From NCBI RefSeq assembly GCF_022374895.2, contig NZ_CP092423.2, forward strand, positions 4,402,001 through 4,466,000: a stretch of DNA of 64,000 nucleotides, in the 5' to 3' direction. The position numbers and the translations under genes were made by a program. The stretch is from Mycobacterium lentiflavum. GTDB taxonomy: Bacteria; Actinomycetota; Actinomycetes; Mycobacteriales; Mycobacteriaceae. Of this stretch, positions 45,047 to 52,748 are shown one piece after another. Each line of letters starts with the position of its first letter. Position 1 is the first letter of the stretch. The notes beneath the pieces were generated by a model that made no database searches, was not told the DNA's origin, and saw only the letters and a list, made by a program, of their open reading frames with translations.

Positions 45047-46177
45047 CTAGTAGTTGCTCGGCGTAATCGAATTCACGACGGCGTCGAACTGCTCCTGCGA
45101 TATCGGGGCCCCGCCGGGAATGTTGTCGGTGGCCAGGAACTGGGTGCGTTCGGCATAGCCGTGAAAGCGCTTGAAGTAGTTGGTGAATGCGACCCCGTGG
45201 TCGACCCAGTCGCCCTGGGTGACGCGCTTGAGCTCGCCGGCCAGGATATAGGCGCCCAGCAGCGCCACGCTGGTCCCCTGCCCCGCCAGCGGGGAGCAGC
45301 AGTACGCGGCGTCGCCCACCAGGGCCACCCGACCGATCGACCAGTGGTCCATCACGATCTGCGCCATCTCGTCGAAGTAGAAATCCGGTGCGTCGCGCAT
45401 GAACTTCAGCAGCTGCGGCCGGACCCAGCCGTCGCCGGACATCCGCCGCTCGATCTCGGCGAATTGGGCTTCGACGTCGGTGTAGTCCAGCCGCAGTTCG
45501 GTATCCATGAAACCCAACATGGCGCGCGCCTCGGTGTTGTCGCGGGCGCTGTAAACCCCGGCCATCGTGGTGTCGCCGTAGTGCCAAATCTGCCAGAAGT
45601 CCAGGTCCAGGAAATTGGGCACGGTGAAGATCGCGGCGTGCGTGCCCAGCCGCTTGATGAATCGCTCCTCGGGACCGAAAACCAACCCACGCACATTGGA
45701 GTGCAACCCGTCGGCGCCGATCAGCAGGTCGAAGCTGCGCGCGGGCGCACGTTCGAACGTCACATCGACGTTCTGGCCACGGTTCTGGACACCAGTGATG
45801 CTGTCGTCGAAGAGGTATTCGGTCGCGGGCTGCGTTGCCTCGTAAAGCAACTCGACCAAATCGTCGCGCAGCAGCTCGATGTCCGGGTTGTCGATCGGGC
45901 CACCGGTCGGCGTCGATTCGGTGTCACGGGACAGCTCGTTGCCGTCGCGGTCGACGACCGAAGAGCCGCGGATGCCGGTCTTGCGATCCGCCGCGGCGGC
46001 CAACAGACCCATGCGGTCCAGCACCGTCAGCGCCGGACCTCGCACATCGATGGCCTGCCCGCCCGGGCGCAGGCCTGGATGGCGCTCCACAACGGTCACC
46101 GAATAGCCATGTCGCCCAAGCCAATACGCCAACGTTGTACCGGCGACGCTGGCCCCGGAAATCAGAACTTCGGTCAC
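45047..46177 (-). CDS. FAD-dependent monooxygenase (Rv1260-like)
   Basis: A 376-residue class A flavin monooxygenase. The FAD-binding Rossmann segment is LISGASVAGTTLAYWLGR (about 5-22) with VVERHP after it, the middle DG motif is IGADGLHSNVRG (about 155-166), and the GD motif is VALVGDAAYCCSPLAGQGT (about 283-301). It would hydroxylate an aromatic or polyketide-like substrate. It overlaps the udgB stop by four bases, so the two genes are coupled although apparently unrelated in function. Confidence 0.9.
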   Translation of the reverse strand: MTEVLISGASVAGTTLAYWLGRHGYSVTVVERHPGLRPGGQAIDVRGPALTVLDRMGLLAAAADRKTGIRGSSVVDRDGNELSRDTESTPTGGPIDNPDIELLRDDLVELLYEATQPATEYLFDDSITGVQNRGQNVDVTFERAPARSFDLLIGADGLHSNVRGLVFGPEERFIKRLGTHAAIFTVPNFLDLDFWQIWHYGDTTMAGVYSARDNTEARAMLGFMDTELRLDYTDVEAQFAEIERRMSGDGWVRPQLLKFMRDAPDFYFDEMAQIVMDHWSIGRVALVGDAAYCCSPLAGQGTSVALLGAYILAGELKRVTQGDWVDHGVAFTNYFKRFHGYAERTQFLATDNIPGGAPISQEQFDAVVNSITPSNY

Positions 46178-46995
46178 TTAATCCCCGCCAGCTTCTTGGC
46201 TTCAATGAAGATATCGTCGAGCATTGCCGGAGTCAGCCTACCGGTGAACATGTTTTGCTGGCTCGGGTGGTAGCACCCCAGCAAACGCACGCCCGACGGT
46301 AACTCGGCGACGGCACCGTGGCCGAAGCGCGGCTTGGGCGTTGCGCGCGGCGCGGTGGCGCCCGGCAGCCGCAGCGCGATCTGCCAGCCGAACCCGCCGA
46401 GGGCGACGATGGTGCGCACGTGCTCGGACACCAGCCGCCATTCGGCTTCCAGCCAGGGCCAACAAGTGTCACGCTCAGCCGGGGTCGGGGCGTTGGCCGG
46501 TGGCGCGCATCGCACCGGCGCGGAAATGCGAATCTGCTTGGTTGCCAACCCGTCTGCGGCATCCACGCTGATCGGCTGGTTCACCAGTCCAGTCCGATAC
46601 AGGGCGGCGTACAGCTGGTCGCCGGACCGGTCGCCGGTGAACATCCGCCCAGTTCGGTTGGCGCCGTGCGCGGCCGGCGCCAGCCCGACGATGAAGATTC
46701 GCGGCCGAAGCGATCCCCATCCCGGCACCGGCCGGCCCCAATAAGGCTGGTCGGCGAACGCGCGCCGTTTGACCACAGCGACGTCCTCACGCCAGGCGAC
46801 CAGACGCGGGCAGGCGCGACAAACGCTGACCACGGCGTCCAGCTCGGGGATCGAGCCGACCGCACCGGCAAGCGCCCGAACCTGCGCCGCGTCGGCGGCC
46901 TGCGGGGTACTCGGCTCGGCCGGATCGCCGGGCCATCCGGTGCCGGGCTGCACCGGCGAATCGAACGCCAATCCGGTATTCGGATGAACAAGCAC
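46174..46995 (-). CDS. udgB: Family 5 uracil-DNA glycosylase UdgB
   Basis: A 273-residue UDG family 5 enzyme (Rv1259). Iron-sulfur ligands begin with VCRACPRL (about 59-66) and include later Cys in APVRCAPPANA and RDTCWPW. Motif A is GLAPAAHGANRTGRMFTGD, without the polar catalytic residue of other families, as is diagnostic for family 5, and motif B is HPSQQNMFTGRL. It removes uracil and other deaminated bases. The start is GTG 46995; the neighbouring tap gene is divergent. Confidence 0.94.
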   Translation of the reverse strand: MLVHPNTGLAFDSPVQPGTGWPGDPAEPSTPQAADAAQVRALAGAVGSIPELDAVVSVCRACPRLVAWREDVAVVKRRAFADQPYWGRPVPGWGSLRPRIFIVGLAPAAHGANRTGRMFTGDRSGDQLYAALYRTGLVNQPISVDAADGLATKQIRISAPVRCAPPANAPTPAERDTCWPWLEAEWRLVSEHVRTIVALGGFGWQIALRLPGATAPRATPKPRFGHGAVAELPSGVRLLGCYHPSQQNMFTGRLTPAMLDDIFIEAKKLAGIK

Positions 46996-47028
46996 ATGAA
47001 CATCCTGCAGTCAGCCGGCGGTCAGCCC

Positions 47029-47067
47029 GAAATTCGGTGGCTGCCGCGATCGCTTTGGGGTTAGATT
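47029..47067 (+). promoter_or_regulatory. Candidate WhiB7-type promoter of tap
   Basis: An AT-rich GAAATT (47029-47034) lies four bases before a weak -35 (TGGCTG, 47038-47043), with TAGATT (47062-47067) as -10 after an 18-base spacer. The AT-rich patch just upstream of the -35 is the hallmark of WhiB7-dependent promoters, and tap belongs to the WhiB7 regulon in M. tuberculosis. Transcription would start about nine bases before the ATG. Confidence 0.5.
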
Positions 47068-47082
47068 CTCCCGGCGATATTT

Positions 47083-48330
47083 ATGACAAATTCCAGCCGC
47101 GGTCCGGCGCTTCTGATTCTGTTCGCCACGCTGGTGGCGACCGCGGGTACCGGCATTTCGTTGGTCGCTTTCCCCTGGCTGGCGTTGCAACATCGCGAGA
47201 GCGCGCGCGACGCGTCGGTCGTGGCCGCGGCGATGACGGTGCCCCTGGTGCTCTCCACACTGGTCGCCGGTACCGCGGTGGACTTTTTCGGGCGCCGCCG
47301 CATTTCGCTGGTCTCCGATTGGTTGTCCGGCATGGCGGTGGCCGCGGTTCCGGTGATCGCGTGGCTATTCGGGGCGAAAGCACTCAATGTCGCCGAGCTG
47401 GCCGTGTTGGCGTTCCTTTCGGCCGGATTCGACCCGGCCGGGACGACGGCGCGCCAGTCGATGCTGCCCGAGGCCGCCGCGCGGGCCGGCTGGTCGCTGG
47501 ACCGCACCAACAGCGTGTACGAAGCGATTCTCAATCTGGCTTACATCGTGGGCCCGGGGATCGGCGGTTTGATGATCGCCACGGTCGGCGGCGTCAACAC
47601 GATGTGGATCACGGCGGGCTGTTTTGGCTTGTCGTTCCTCGCAATTGGGGCACTGCGGCTCGAGGGCATCGGCAAGCCGCACCACGCCACCCGGCCCGAC
47701 GGGTTGGTGTCCGGCGTCGCCGAGGGTTTGCGGTTCGTCTGGAACATGCGCGTGCTACGCACACTCGCCTTGGTCGATCTGGTGGTCACGGCGCTGTATC
47801 TGCCGATGGAAAGCGTGCTCTTTCCCAAGTACTTCAGCGATCGTCACGAACCCGCGGAGTTGGGCTGGGCGCTGATGGCACTCGGGGCCGGCGGCGTGAC
47901 GGGCGCGCTCGGCTATGCCGTGCTGTCGAAATACGTGCGGCGGCGCACGGCCGTGCTGACCGCGACGCTGACATTCGGTGCCGCGTCGGTCGGGATCGCG
48001 TTCCTGCCGCCGTTGCCGGTGATCCTGGTGCTGTGCGGGCTGACCGGCTTGGTCTACGGGCCGATCCAGCCGATCTACAACTACGTGATGCAGACCCGGG
48101 CACCGCACCATCTGCGCGGTCGGGTGGTCGGGGTGATGACGGGACTGACCTTCGCCGCGGGTCCGCTGGGCTTGCTGGTGGCCGGTCCGCTGGCCGACAC
48201 CGCCGGGCTGCGGGTCACGTTCTTGACGTTGGCGGTGCCCATCGTGGTGGTCGGCCTGATCGCGTGCGTGCTGCCGTCACTGCGCGAACTCGATCGCGCG
48301 CCGGAGTTTGCTGAGGATACCGGGCCGTAA
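47083..48330 (+). CDS. tap: MFS multidrug efflux pump Tap (Rv1258c-like)
   Basis: A 415-residue major facilitator with 12 predicted helices. The N-terminus (TNSSRGPALLILFATLVA) and segments such as TVDFFGRRRISLVSD-like motif A and TARQSMLPEAAARAGWSLDR are characteristic of Tap. Tap exports tetracycline, aminoglycosides and other drugs, and contributes to intrinsic tolerance. The start ATG 47083 lacks a strong SD. The next gene starts 10 bases after its stop and may be cotranscribed. Confidence 0.92.
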   Translation: MTNSSRGPALLILFATLVATAGTGISLVAFPWLALQHRESARDASVVAAAMTVPLVLSTLVAGTAVDFFGRRRISLVSDWLSGMAVAAVPVIAWLFGAKALNVAELAVLAFLSAGFDPAGTTARQSMLPEAAARAGWSLDRTNSVYEAILNLAYIVGPGIGGLMIATVGGVNTMWITAGCFGLSFLAIGALRLEGIGKPHHATRPDGLVSGVAEGLRFVWNMRVLRTLALVDLVVTALYLPMESVLFPKYFSDRHEPAELGWALMALGAGGVTGALGYAVLSKYVRRRTAVLTATLTFGAASVGIAFLPPLPVILVLCGLTGLVYGPIQPIYNYVMQTRAPHHLRGRVVGVMTGLTFAAGPLGLLVAGPLADTAGLRVTFLTLAVPIVVVGLIACVLPSLRELDRAPEFAEDTGP

Positions 48331-48339
48331 AATCAGCAC

Positions 48340-49719
48340 GTGAGCGCCACAGTCAATGAAGACACCCTGGCCGGCCTGATCGCCGACCTGCCCGACGGGA
48401 TGGTGGTCACCGACCCGACCATCACCGAGGGCTACCGTCACGACCGCGCCTTCGACCCGGCGGCCGGCACACCGCTGGCCGTGGTCCGGCCGCGCTGCAC
48501 CGAAGACGTGCAGGCGGTGCTGCGCTGGGCCACCGCCCACCGGGTGCCCGTCGTCCCGCGCGGGGCCGGCACCGGCTTGTCGGGCGGGGCGACGGCACTG
48601 GCGAATGGAATCGTGTTGTCGACGGAGAAGATGCGCGACATCACCGTCGACCCGGTCACCCGGACCGCGGTATGCCAGCCCGGGCTGCTCAACGCCGAGG
48701 TGAAGAGGGCCGTCGCCCAGCACGGCCTGTGGTATCCGCCGGACCCGTCGTCGTACGAAATCTGCAGCATCGGCGGCAATATCGCCACCAACGCCGGCGG
48801 CCTGTGCTGCGTGAAATACGGCGTCACCACCGACTACGTGCTGGGCATGCAGGTGGTGCTGGCCGACGGCACCGCGGTGCGGCTGGGTGGTCCGCGGTTG
48901 AAGGACGTCGCGGGGCTGTCGCTGACCAAGCTCTTCGTCGGCAGTGAAGGCACGCTGGGCGTCGTCACGGAGGTGACGCTGCGGCTGCTGCCCGCGCAGC
49001 ACACGTCGAGCGTCGTGGTGGCCACCTTCTCCTCCGTCGAGTCGGCGGTCGACGCCGTGCTGGGGGTGGCGTCACGGATCCGGCCCGCGATGCTGGAGTT
49101 CATGGACGCGGCGGCGATCAACGCCGTCGAGGACATCTTGCACATGGACCTGGACCGTGGGGCCGCCGCGATGCTGGTGGCCGGCTCCGACGAGCGCGGC
49201 CGCGCCAGCGGTGAGGACGCCGAACTCATCGCCTCGATATTCGCCGAGAACAATGCAACGGACGTTTTCACTACCGACGACCCGGCCGAGGGCGAGGCCT
49301 TCGTCGCGGCGCGCCGGTTCTGTATCCCCGCCGTGGAGGCCAAGGGTTCGCTGCTGCTCGAAGACGTCGGGGTGCCGCTTCCGGCGCTGGGCAAGCTGGT
49401 GACCGGGATTGCCCGCATCGCCGCGGAGCGTGACCTGATGATCTCGGTGATCGCCCACGCCGGCGACGGCAACACCCATCCGTTGATCGTGTACGACCCC
49501 GCCGACGCCGCGATGGCGCAGCGCGCGCAGCTCGCGTTCGGCGAAATCATGGATCTGGCAATCGGATTGGGCGGCACCATCACCGGCGAGCACGGGGTGG
49601 GCCGGCTGAAGCGGCCCTGGCTGGACGGCTACCTCGGACCCGAGGTGATGGCGCTCAATCAGCGCATCAAGCAGGCACTCGACCCACTGGGCATTCTCAA
49701 CCCCGGCGCGGCGATCTAG
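48340..49719 (+). CDS. FAD-linked oxidase, GlcD / D-lactate dehydrogenase-like (Rv1257c-like)
   Basis: A 459-residue member of the VAO-type FAD-linked oxidases. FAD-binding is shown by VVPRGAGTGLSGGATAL (about 70-86) and the region ICSIGGNIATNAGG (about 143-156). The C-terminal substrate domain has HAGDGNTHPL and GEHGVGRLK with catalytic His. Glycolate or D-lactate is the probable substrate. The start is GTG 48340. Confidence 0.92.
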   Translation: MSATVNEDTLAGLIADLPDGMVVTDPTITEGYRHDRAFDPAAGTPLAVVRPRCTEDVQAVLRWATAHRVPVVPRGAGTGLSGGATALANGIVLSTEKMRDITVDPVTRTAVCQPGLLNAEVKRAVAQHGLWYPPDPSSYEICSIGGNIATNAGGLCCVKYGVTTDYVLGMQVVLADGTAVRLGGPRLKDVAGLSLTKLFVGSEGTLGVVTEVTLRLLPAQHTSSVVVATFSSVESAVDAVLGVASRIRPAMLEFMDAAAINAVEDILHMDLDRGAAAMLVAGSDERGRASGEDAELIASIFAENNATDVFTTDDPAEGEAFVAARRFCIPAVEAKGSLLLEDVGVPLPALGKLVTGIARIAAERDLMISVIAHAGDGNTHPLIVYDPADAAMAQRAQLAFGEIMDLAIGLGGTITGEHGVGRLKRPWLDGYLGPEVMALNQRIKQALDPLGILNPGAAI

Positions 49720-49757
49720 TTCTGGGCCGTGCGCTCGTGTCCCCCGCCGGCCGACAG

Positions 49758-49786
49758 TTGACATCTGACCGTCTGTGTCGTACGAA
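49758..49786 (+). promoter_or_regulatory. Promoter of cyp130, probably leaderless
   Basis: TTGACA (49758-49763) is a consensus -35, followed by a 17-base spacer and TACGAA (49781-49786). The start of transcription would fall at about 49793, which is the A of the ATG, so the message is probably leaderless. Confidence 0.6.
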
Positions 49787-49812
49787 TGAGACATGAGTGT
49801 GGTTATGTCTCA
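49787..49812 (+). promoter_or_regulatory. Inverted-repeat operator over the cyp130 start
   Basis: TGAGACAT (49787-49794) and ATGTCTCA (49805-49812) are perfect 8-base inverted arms with a 10-base spacer. It directly follows the -10 element and covers the start codon at 49793. The TetR regulator encoded immediately downstream of cyp130 is the obvious binding candidate. Confidence 0.7.
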
Positions 49813-51034
49813 CAACACACCGGTCAGGTTCGAGCTCGCCAACGCCGACACCTGGCCGAATCCGTGGCCGATGTACCGCGCGCTGCGCGACCACGACCCG
49901 GTGCACCATGTCGTTCCGCCCAAGCACCCCGAGCAGGACTACTACGTGCTGTCCCGGCATGCCGATGTGTGGGCGGCGGCGCGCGACCACGAGACCTTCT
50001 CCTCGGCCCACGGCCTGACCGTCAACTACGGTGACCTGGAAATGATTGGGCTGCAAGATAACCCGCCGTTTGTGATGCAGGATCCACCGGTCCACACCGA
50101 GTTTCGCAAGCTGGTGTCGCGCGGGTTCACGCCTCGCCAGGTGGATGCCGTCGAGCCCAAGGTTCGACACTTCGTCGTGGAGCGCATCGAGGGGTTGCGC
50201 TCGCACGGCGGCGGCGACATCGTCACCGAGCTGTTCAAGCCGCTGCCGTCGATGGTGGTCGCACATTACCTCGGTGTGCCCGAAGAGGATTGGACTCAAT
50301 TCGACGGCTGGACGCAGGCCATCGTCGCGGCGAATACCGCCGAGGGCGGTGTCGCGGGCGCGCTGGAGACGGTCGGCGACGCGGTCGGATCGATGATGGC
50401 CTACTTCACCGGGCTGATCGAACGCCGGCGGACCGAGCCGGAGGACGACACCATCTCGCATCTGGTCACCGCGGGAATCGGTGCTGACGGTGACATCTCG
50501 GGCACCCTGTCGATCCTGGCGTTCACCTTTACGATGGTCACCGGCGGCAACGACACCGTGACCGGTATGCTCGGCGGTTCGATGCCGCTACTGCACCAGC
50601 GGCCCGATCAGCGAAAGCTGTTGGTGGACAACCCTGAACTAATCACCGATGCCGTCGAGGAGCTGTTGCGGGTGACCTCGCCGGTGCAAGGGTTGGCACG
50701 CACGACCACTCGCGACGTCGCGATCGGCGACACCACCATCCCGGCCGGTCGCCGGGTGCTGCTGCTGTACGGCTCGGCCAACCGCGACGAACGTCAATAC
50801 GGGCCGGACGCCGGCGAGCTCGACGTCACCCGCTGCCCGCGCAACATCCTGACCTTCAGCCACGGTGCCCACCATTGCCTGGGCGCGGCGGCGGCCAGGA
50901 TGCAATCGCGGGTCGCACTGACCGAATTGCTATCCCGCTGCCCGGATTTCGACGTCGATGACAATTCGATCGAGTGGGCGGGCGGCAGCTACGTGCGGCG
51001 TCCGCTGTCGGTGCCGATCACCGTGAAGTCCTGA
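49793..51034 (+). CDS. cyp130: Cytochrome P450 CYP130
   Basis: A 413-residue soluble P450. The heme Cys is Cys362 in FSHGAHHCLGAAAAR, the I-helix is MVTGGNDTVTGML, and the ExxR is in EELLRVTSP. The sequence closely resembles CYP130 (Rv1256c), including NPWPMYRALRDHDPVHHVVPP. CYP130 of M. tuberculosis binds azoles and N-demethylates drug-like compounds; the physiological substrate is not settled. The stop overlaps the TetR start (ATGA). Confidence 0.95.
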   Translation: MSVVMSHNTPVRFELANADTWPNPWPMYRALRDHDPVHHVVPPKHPEQDYYVLSRHADVWAAARDHETFSSAHGLTVNYGDLEMIGLQDNPPFVMQDPPVHTEFRKLVSRGFTPRQVDAVEPKVRHFVVERIEGLRSHGGGDIVTELFKPLPSMVVAHYLGVPEEDWTQFDGWTQAIVAANTAEGGVAGALETVGDAVGSMMAYFTGLIERRRTEPEDDTISHLVTAGIGADGDISGTLSILAFTFTMVTGGNDTVTGMLGGSMPLLHQRPDQRKLLVDNPELITDAVEELLRVTSPVQGLARTTTRDVAIGDTTIPAGRRVLLLYGSANRDERQYGPDAGELDVTRCPRNILTFSHGAHHCLGAAAARMQSRVALTELLSRCPDFDVDDNSIEWAGGSYVRRPLSVPITVKS

Positions 51035-51612
51035 TGCCCGGCAACGACTGGCTTGCCTCGAGCCGCAGCGAGGCGGCGGTAGACCGCATCCTCGACGCGG
51101 CCGAGCAGCTCTATACCGAGCGCGACTCGGACTCGATCGGCATGAACGAAATCGCCAGGGCCGCAGGCTGTTCCCGCGCGACGCTGTACCGGTACTTCGA
51201 CAACCGGGAGGCGCTGCGAACCGCGTACATCCACCGCGAGACGCACCGGCTGGGCCGCGACATCATTGAGCGAACCGGCGGCATCGAGGATCCCCGGGAA
51301 AAGCTGGTGGTGAGCATTCTCGTCACGTTGAGGATGGTTCGCGAAAGCCCGGCACTGGCGTCGTGGTTTGCCACCACCCGTCCGCCGATCGGTGGCGAGC
51401 TGGCCGGACAATCCGACGTAATCGCGGCCCTGGCGGCGGCGTTCCTGCATTCGCTGGGACCCGACGATCCCGGCGCCATCGAACGCCGAGCCCGCTGGGT
51501 GGTCCGGGTGATCGTCTCGCTGCTGACCTACCCGGGACGCGATGTCCACGAGGAGCGGGCGATGATCGAGGAGTTTGTCGTCCCGATCATCGCCCCGATC
51601 GGCACCCGCTAG
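51034..51612 (+). CDS. TetR-family regulator (Rv1255c-like)
   Basis: A 192-residue TetR protein. The helix-turn-helix is in MNEIARAAGCSRATLYRYFDN (about 28-48, seen in parts), and the C-terminal ligand domain is all-helical. ATG 51034 overlaps the cyp130 stop, so both are in one operon controlled by the inverted repeat at 49787. The stop shares CTAG with the convergent acyltransferase gene. Confidence 0.92.
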   Translation: MPGNDWLASSRSEAAVDRILDAAEQLYTERDSDSIGMNEIARAAGCSRATLYRYFDNREALRTAYIHRETHRLGRDIIERTGGIEDPREKLVVSILVTLRMVRESPALASWFATTRPPIGGELAGQSDVIAALAAAFLHSLGPDDPGAIERRARWVVRVIVSLLTYPGRDVHEERAMIEEFVVPIIAPIGTR

Positions 51613-52748
51613 GCGGGTACCCGGGTGAAGCGGTGCAGCAGCCACGCCAACGGGATCGTCACCACCAGCGTCGCGACGAACAGATAGAGCATCGGCCCGG
51701 TGTACACGTGGGCGCGGACGATGTAGACCATCGTGAATTCCATGGTCACCAGGTGGATCAGGAAGATCTCGTAGGAGATCTCGCCGAGCCACACCATCGG
51801 CCGGCTGGCCAGCAGCTGCGAGTACAGTCCCTCGTCGCCCAGGGCGAGCGGCGCCACCGCGAGCGTGGCGATCACCGCGTAGAAGACGGTCTTGACCACC
51901 GCCTCCCATGCCGATGCCGGGGACGTGGTGGGCGCGCCCCCGATCGGCGTGGACACGATGAAGTAGCAGACAACGGCCAGCGGGATGGCGGCGAACGCAA
52001 AGCACCGCACCCCCATCGCCTGTAACACCGTCAGCAACATGCCGCCCAGAAACCAGGCCAGGTAGGTCGGCAGCCAGAGCCTCGCGCCGTCGGGAAACCA
52101 GTGATCGACATGTACCAGGGCCACCCAGGCCGGGCTGATCAACGCCATGGCCAGCAAGGTGCCCACCAGCAGCCGCGGGCGCCAGGTGCGCCGACAGATG
52201 ACCACCAGCAGCAGGTAGGCCAGAAACGGCAGCAGCGCATAGAAGGACGCCTCGACCGCAAGGCTCCACATCTGGGTGAGGCCCTGATGCAGGTACTTGC
52301 CCAGGTAGCCGTCGGTGTAGATCTGCGTCAACGTCAGGTTGCGGACCAGTCCCAGCCAGGAATGCCCTGGGTTCGGTCCGGCCTCGCGAAAGTGATACAG
52401 CACATAGGCGATCAGCACGGTGACGACGTAGGCCGGCATGATGCGCCGCACCCGGTGCCGCGCATAGCGACTCACCGACGGCGGTGCCCCGCCGTCGACG
52501 GCCGACTTCACCCAGGGACGGAACAGCAGGAAGCCGGACAGCACGAAGAAGATCGGCACGCCGATCTCCATCCGGGCGCCGACCAGGCCCCAATAGCCGT
52601 GCGTGTACTTGCCGGTGGTGTAGGCGGCGTGGGTGCCGACGACCAGGATCGCGGCGACCGCGCGGATACCGGTCAGGGAGGCGACCCGGTCGACGTGCGC
52701 GACCTGCTCGAGTCCGCCTTGGGCGTCCCGTTCGTCGGACAGGGTCAT
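51609..52748 (-). CDS. Acyltransferase 3 family membrane protein (Rv1254-like)
   Basis: A 379-residue membrane protein of the acyltransferase-3 (OafA/YrhL) family with about ten helices. Conserved features are SLTGIRAVAAILVVGTHA near residue 25-42, with catalytic His, and GVPIFFVLSGFLLFRPW near 64-80. Such enzymes O-acylate sugars or lipids at the membrane. Its start overlaps the deaD stop by four bases. Confidence 0.92.
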   Translation of the reverse strand: MTLSDERDAQGGLEQVAHVDRVASLTGIRAVAAILVVGTHAAYTTGKYTHGYWGLVGARMEIGVPIFFVLSGFLLFRPWVKSAVDGGAPPSVSRYARHRVRRIMPAYVVTVLIAYVLYHFREAGPNPGHSWLGLVRNLTLTQIYTDGYLGKYLHQGLTQMWSLAVEASFYALLPFLAYLLLVVICRRTWRPRLLVGTLLAMALISPAWVALVHVDHWFPDGARLWLPTYLAWFLGGMLLTVLQAMGVRCFAFAAIPLAVVCYFIVSTPIGGAPTTSPASAWEAVVKTVFYAVIATLAVAPLALGDEGLYSQLLASRPMVWLGEISYEIFLIHLVTMEFTMVYIVRAHVYTGPMLYLFVATLVVTIPLAWLLHRFTRVPA

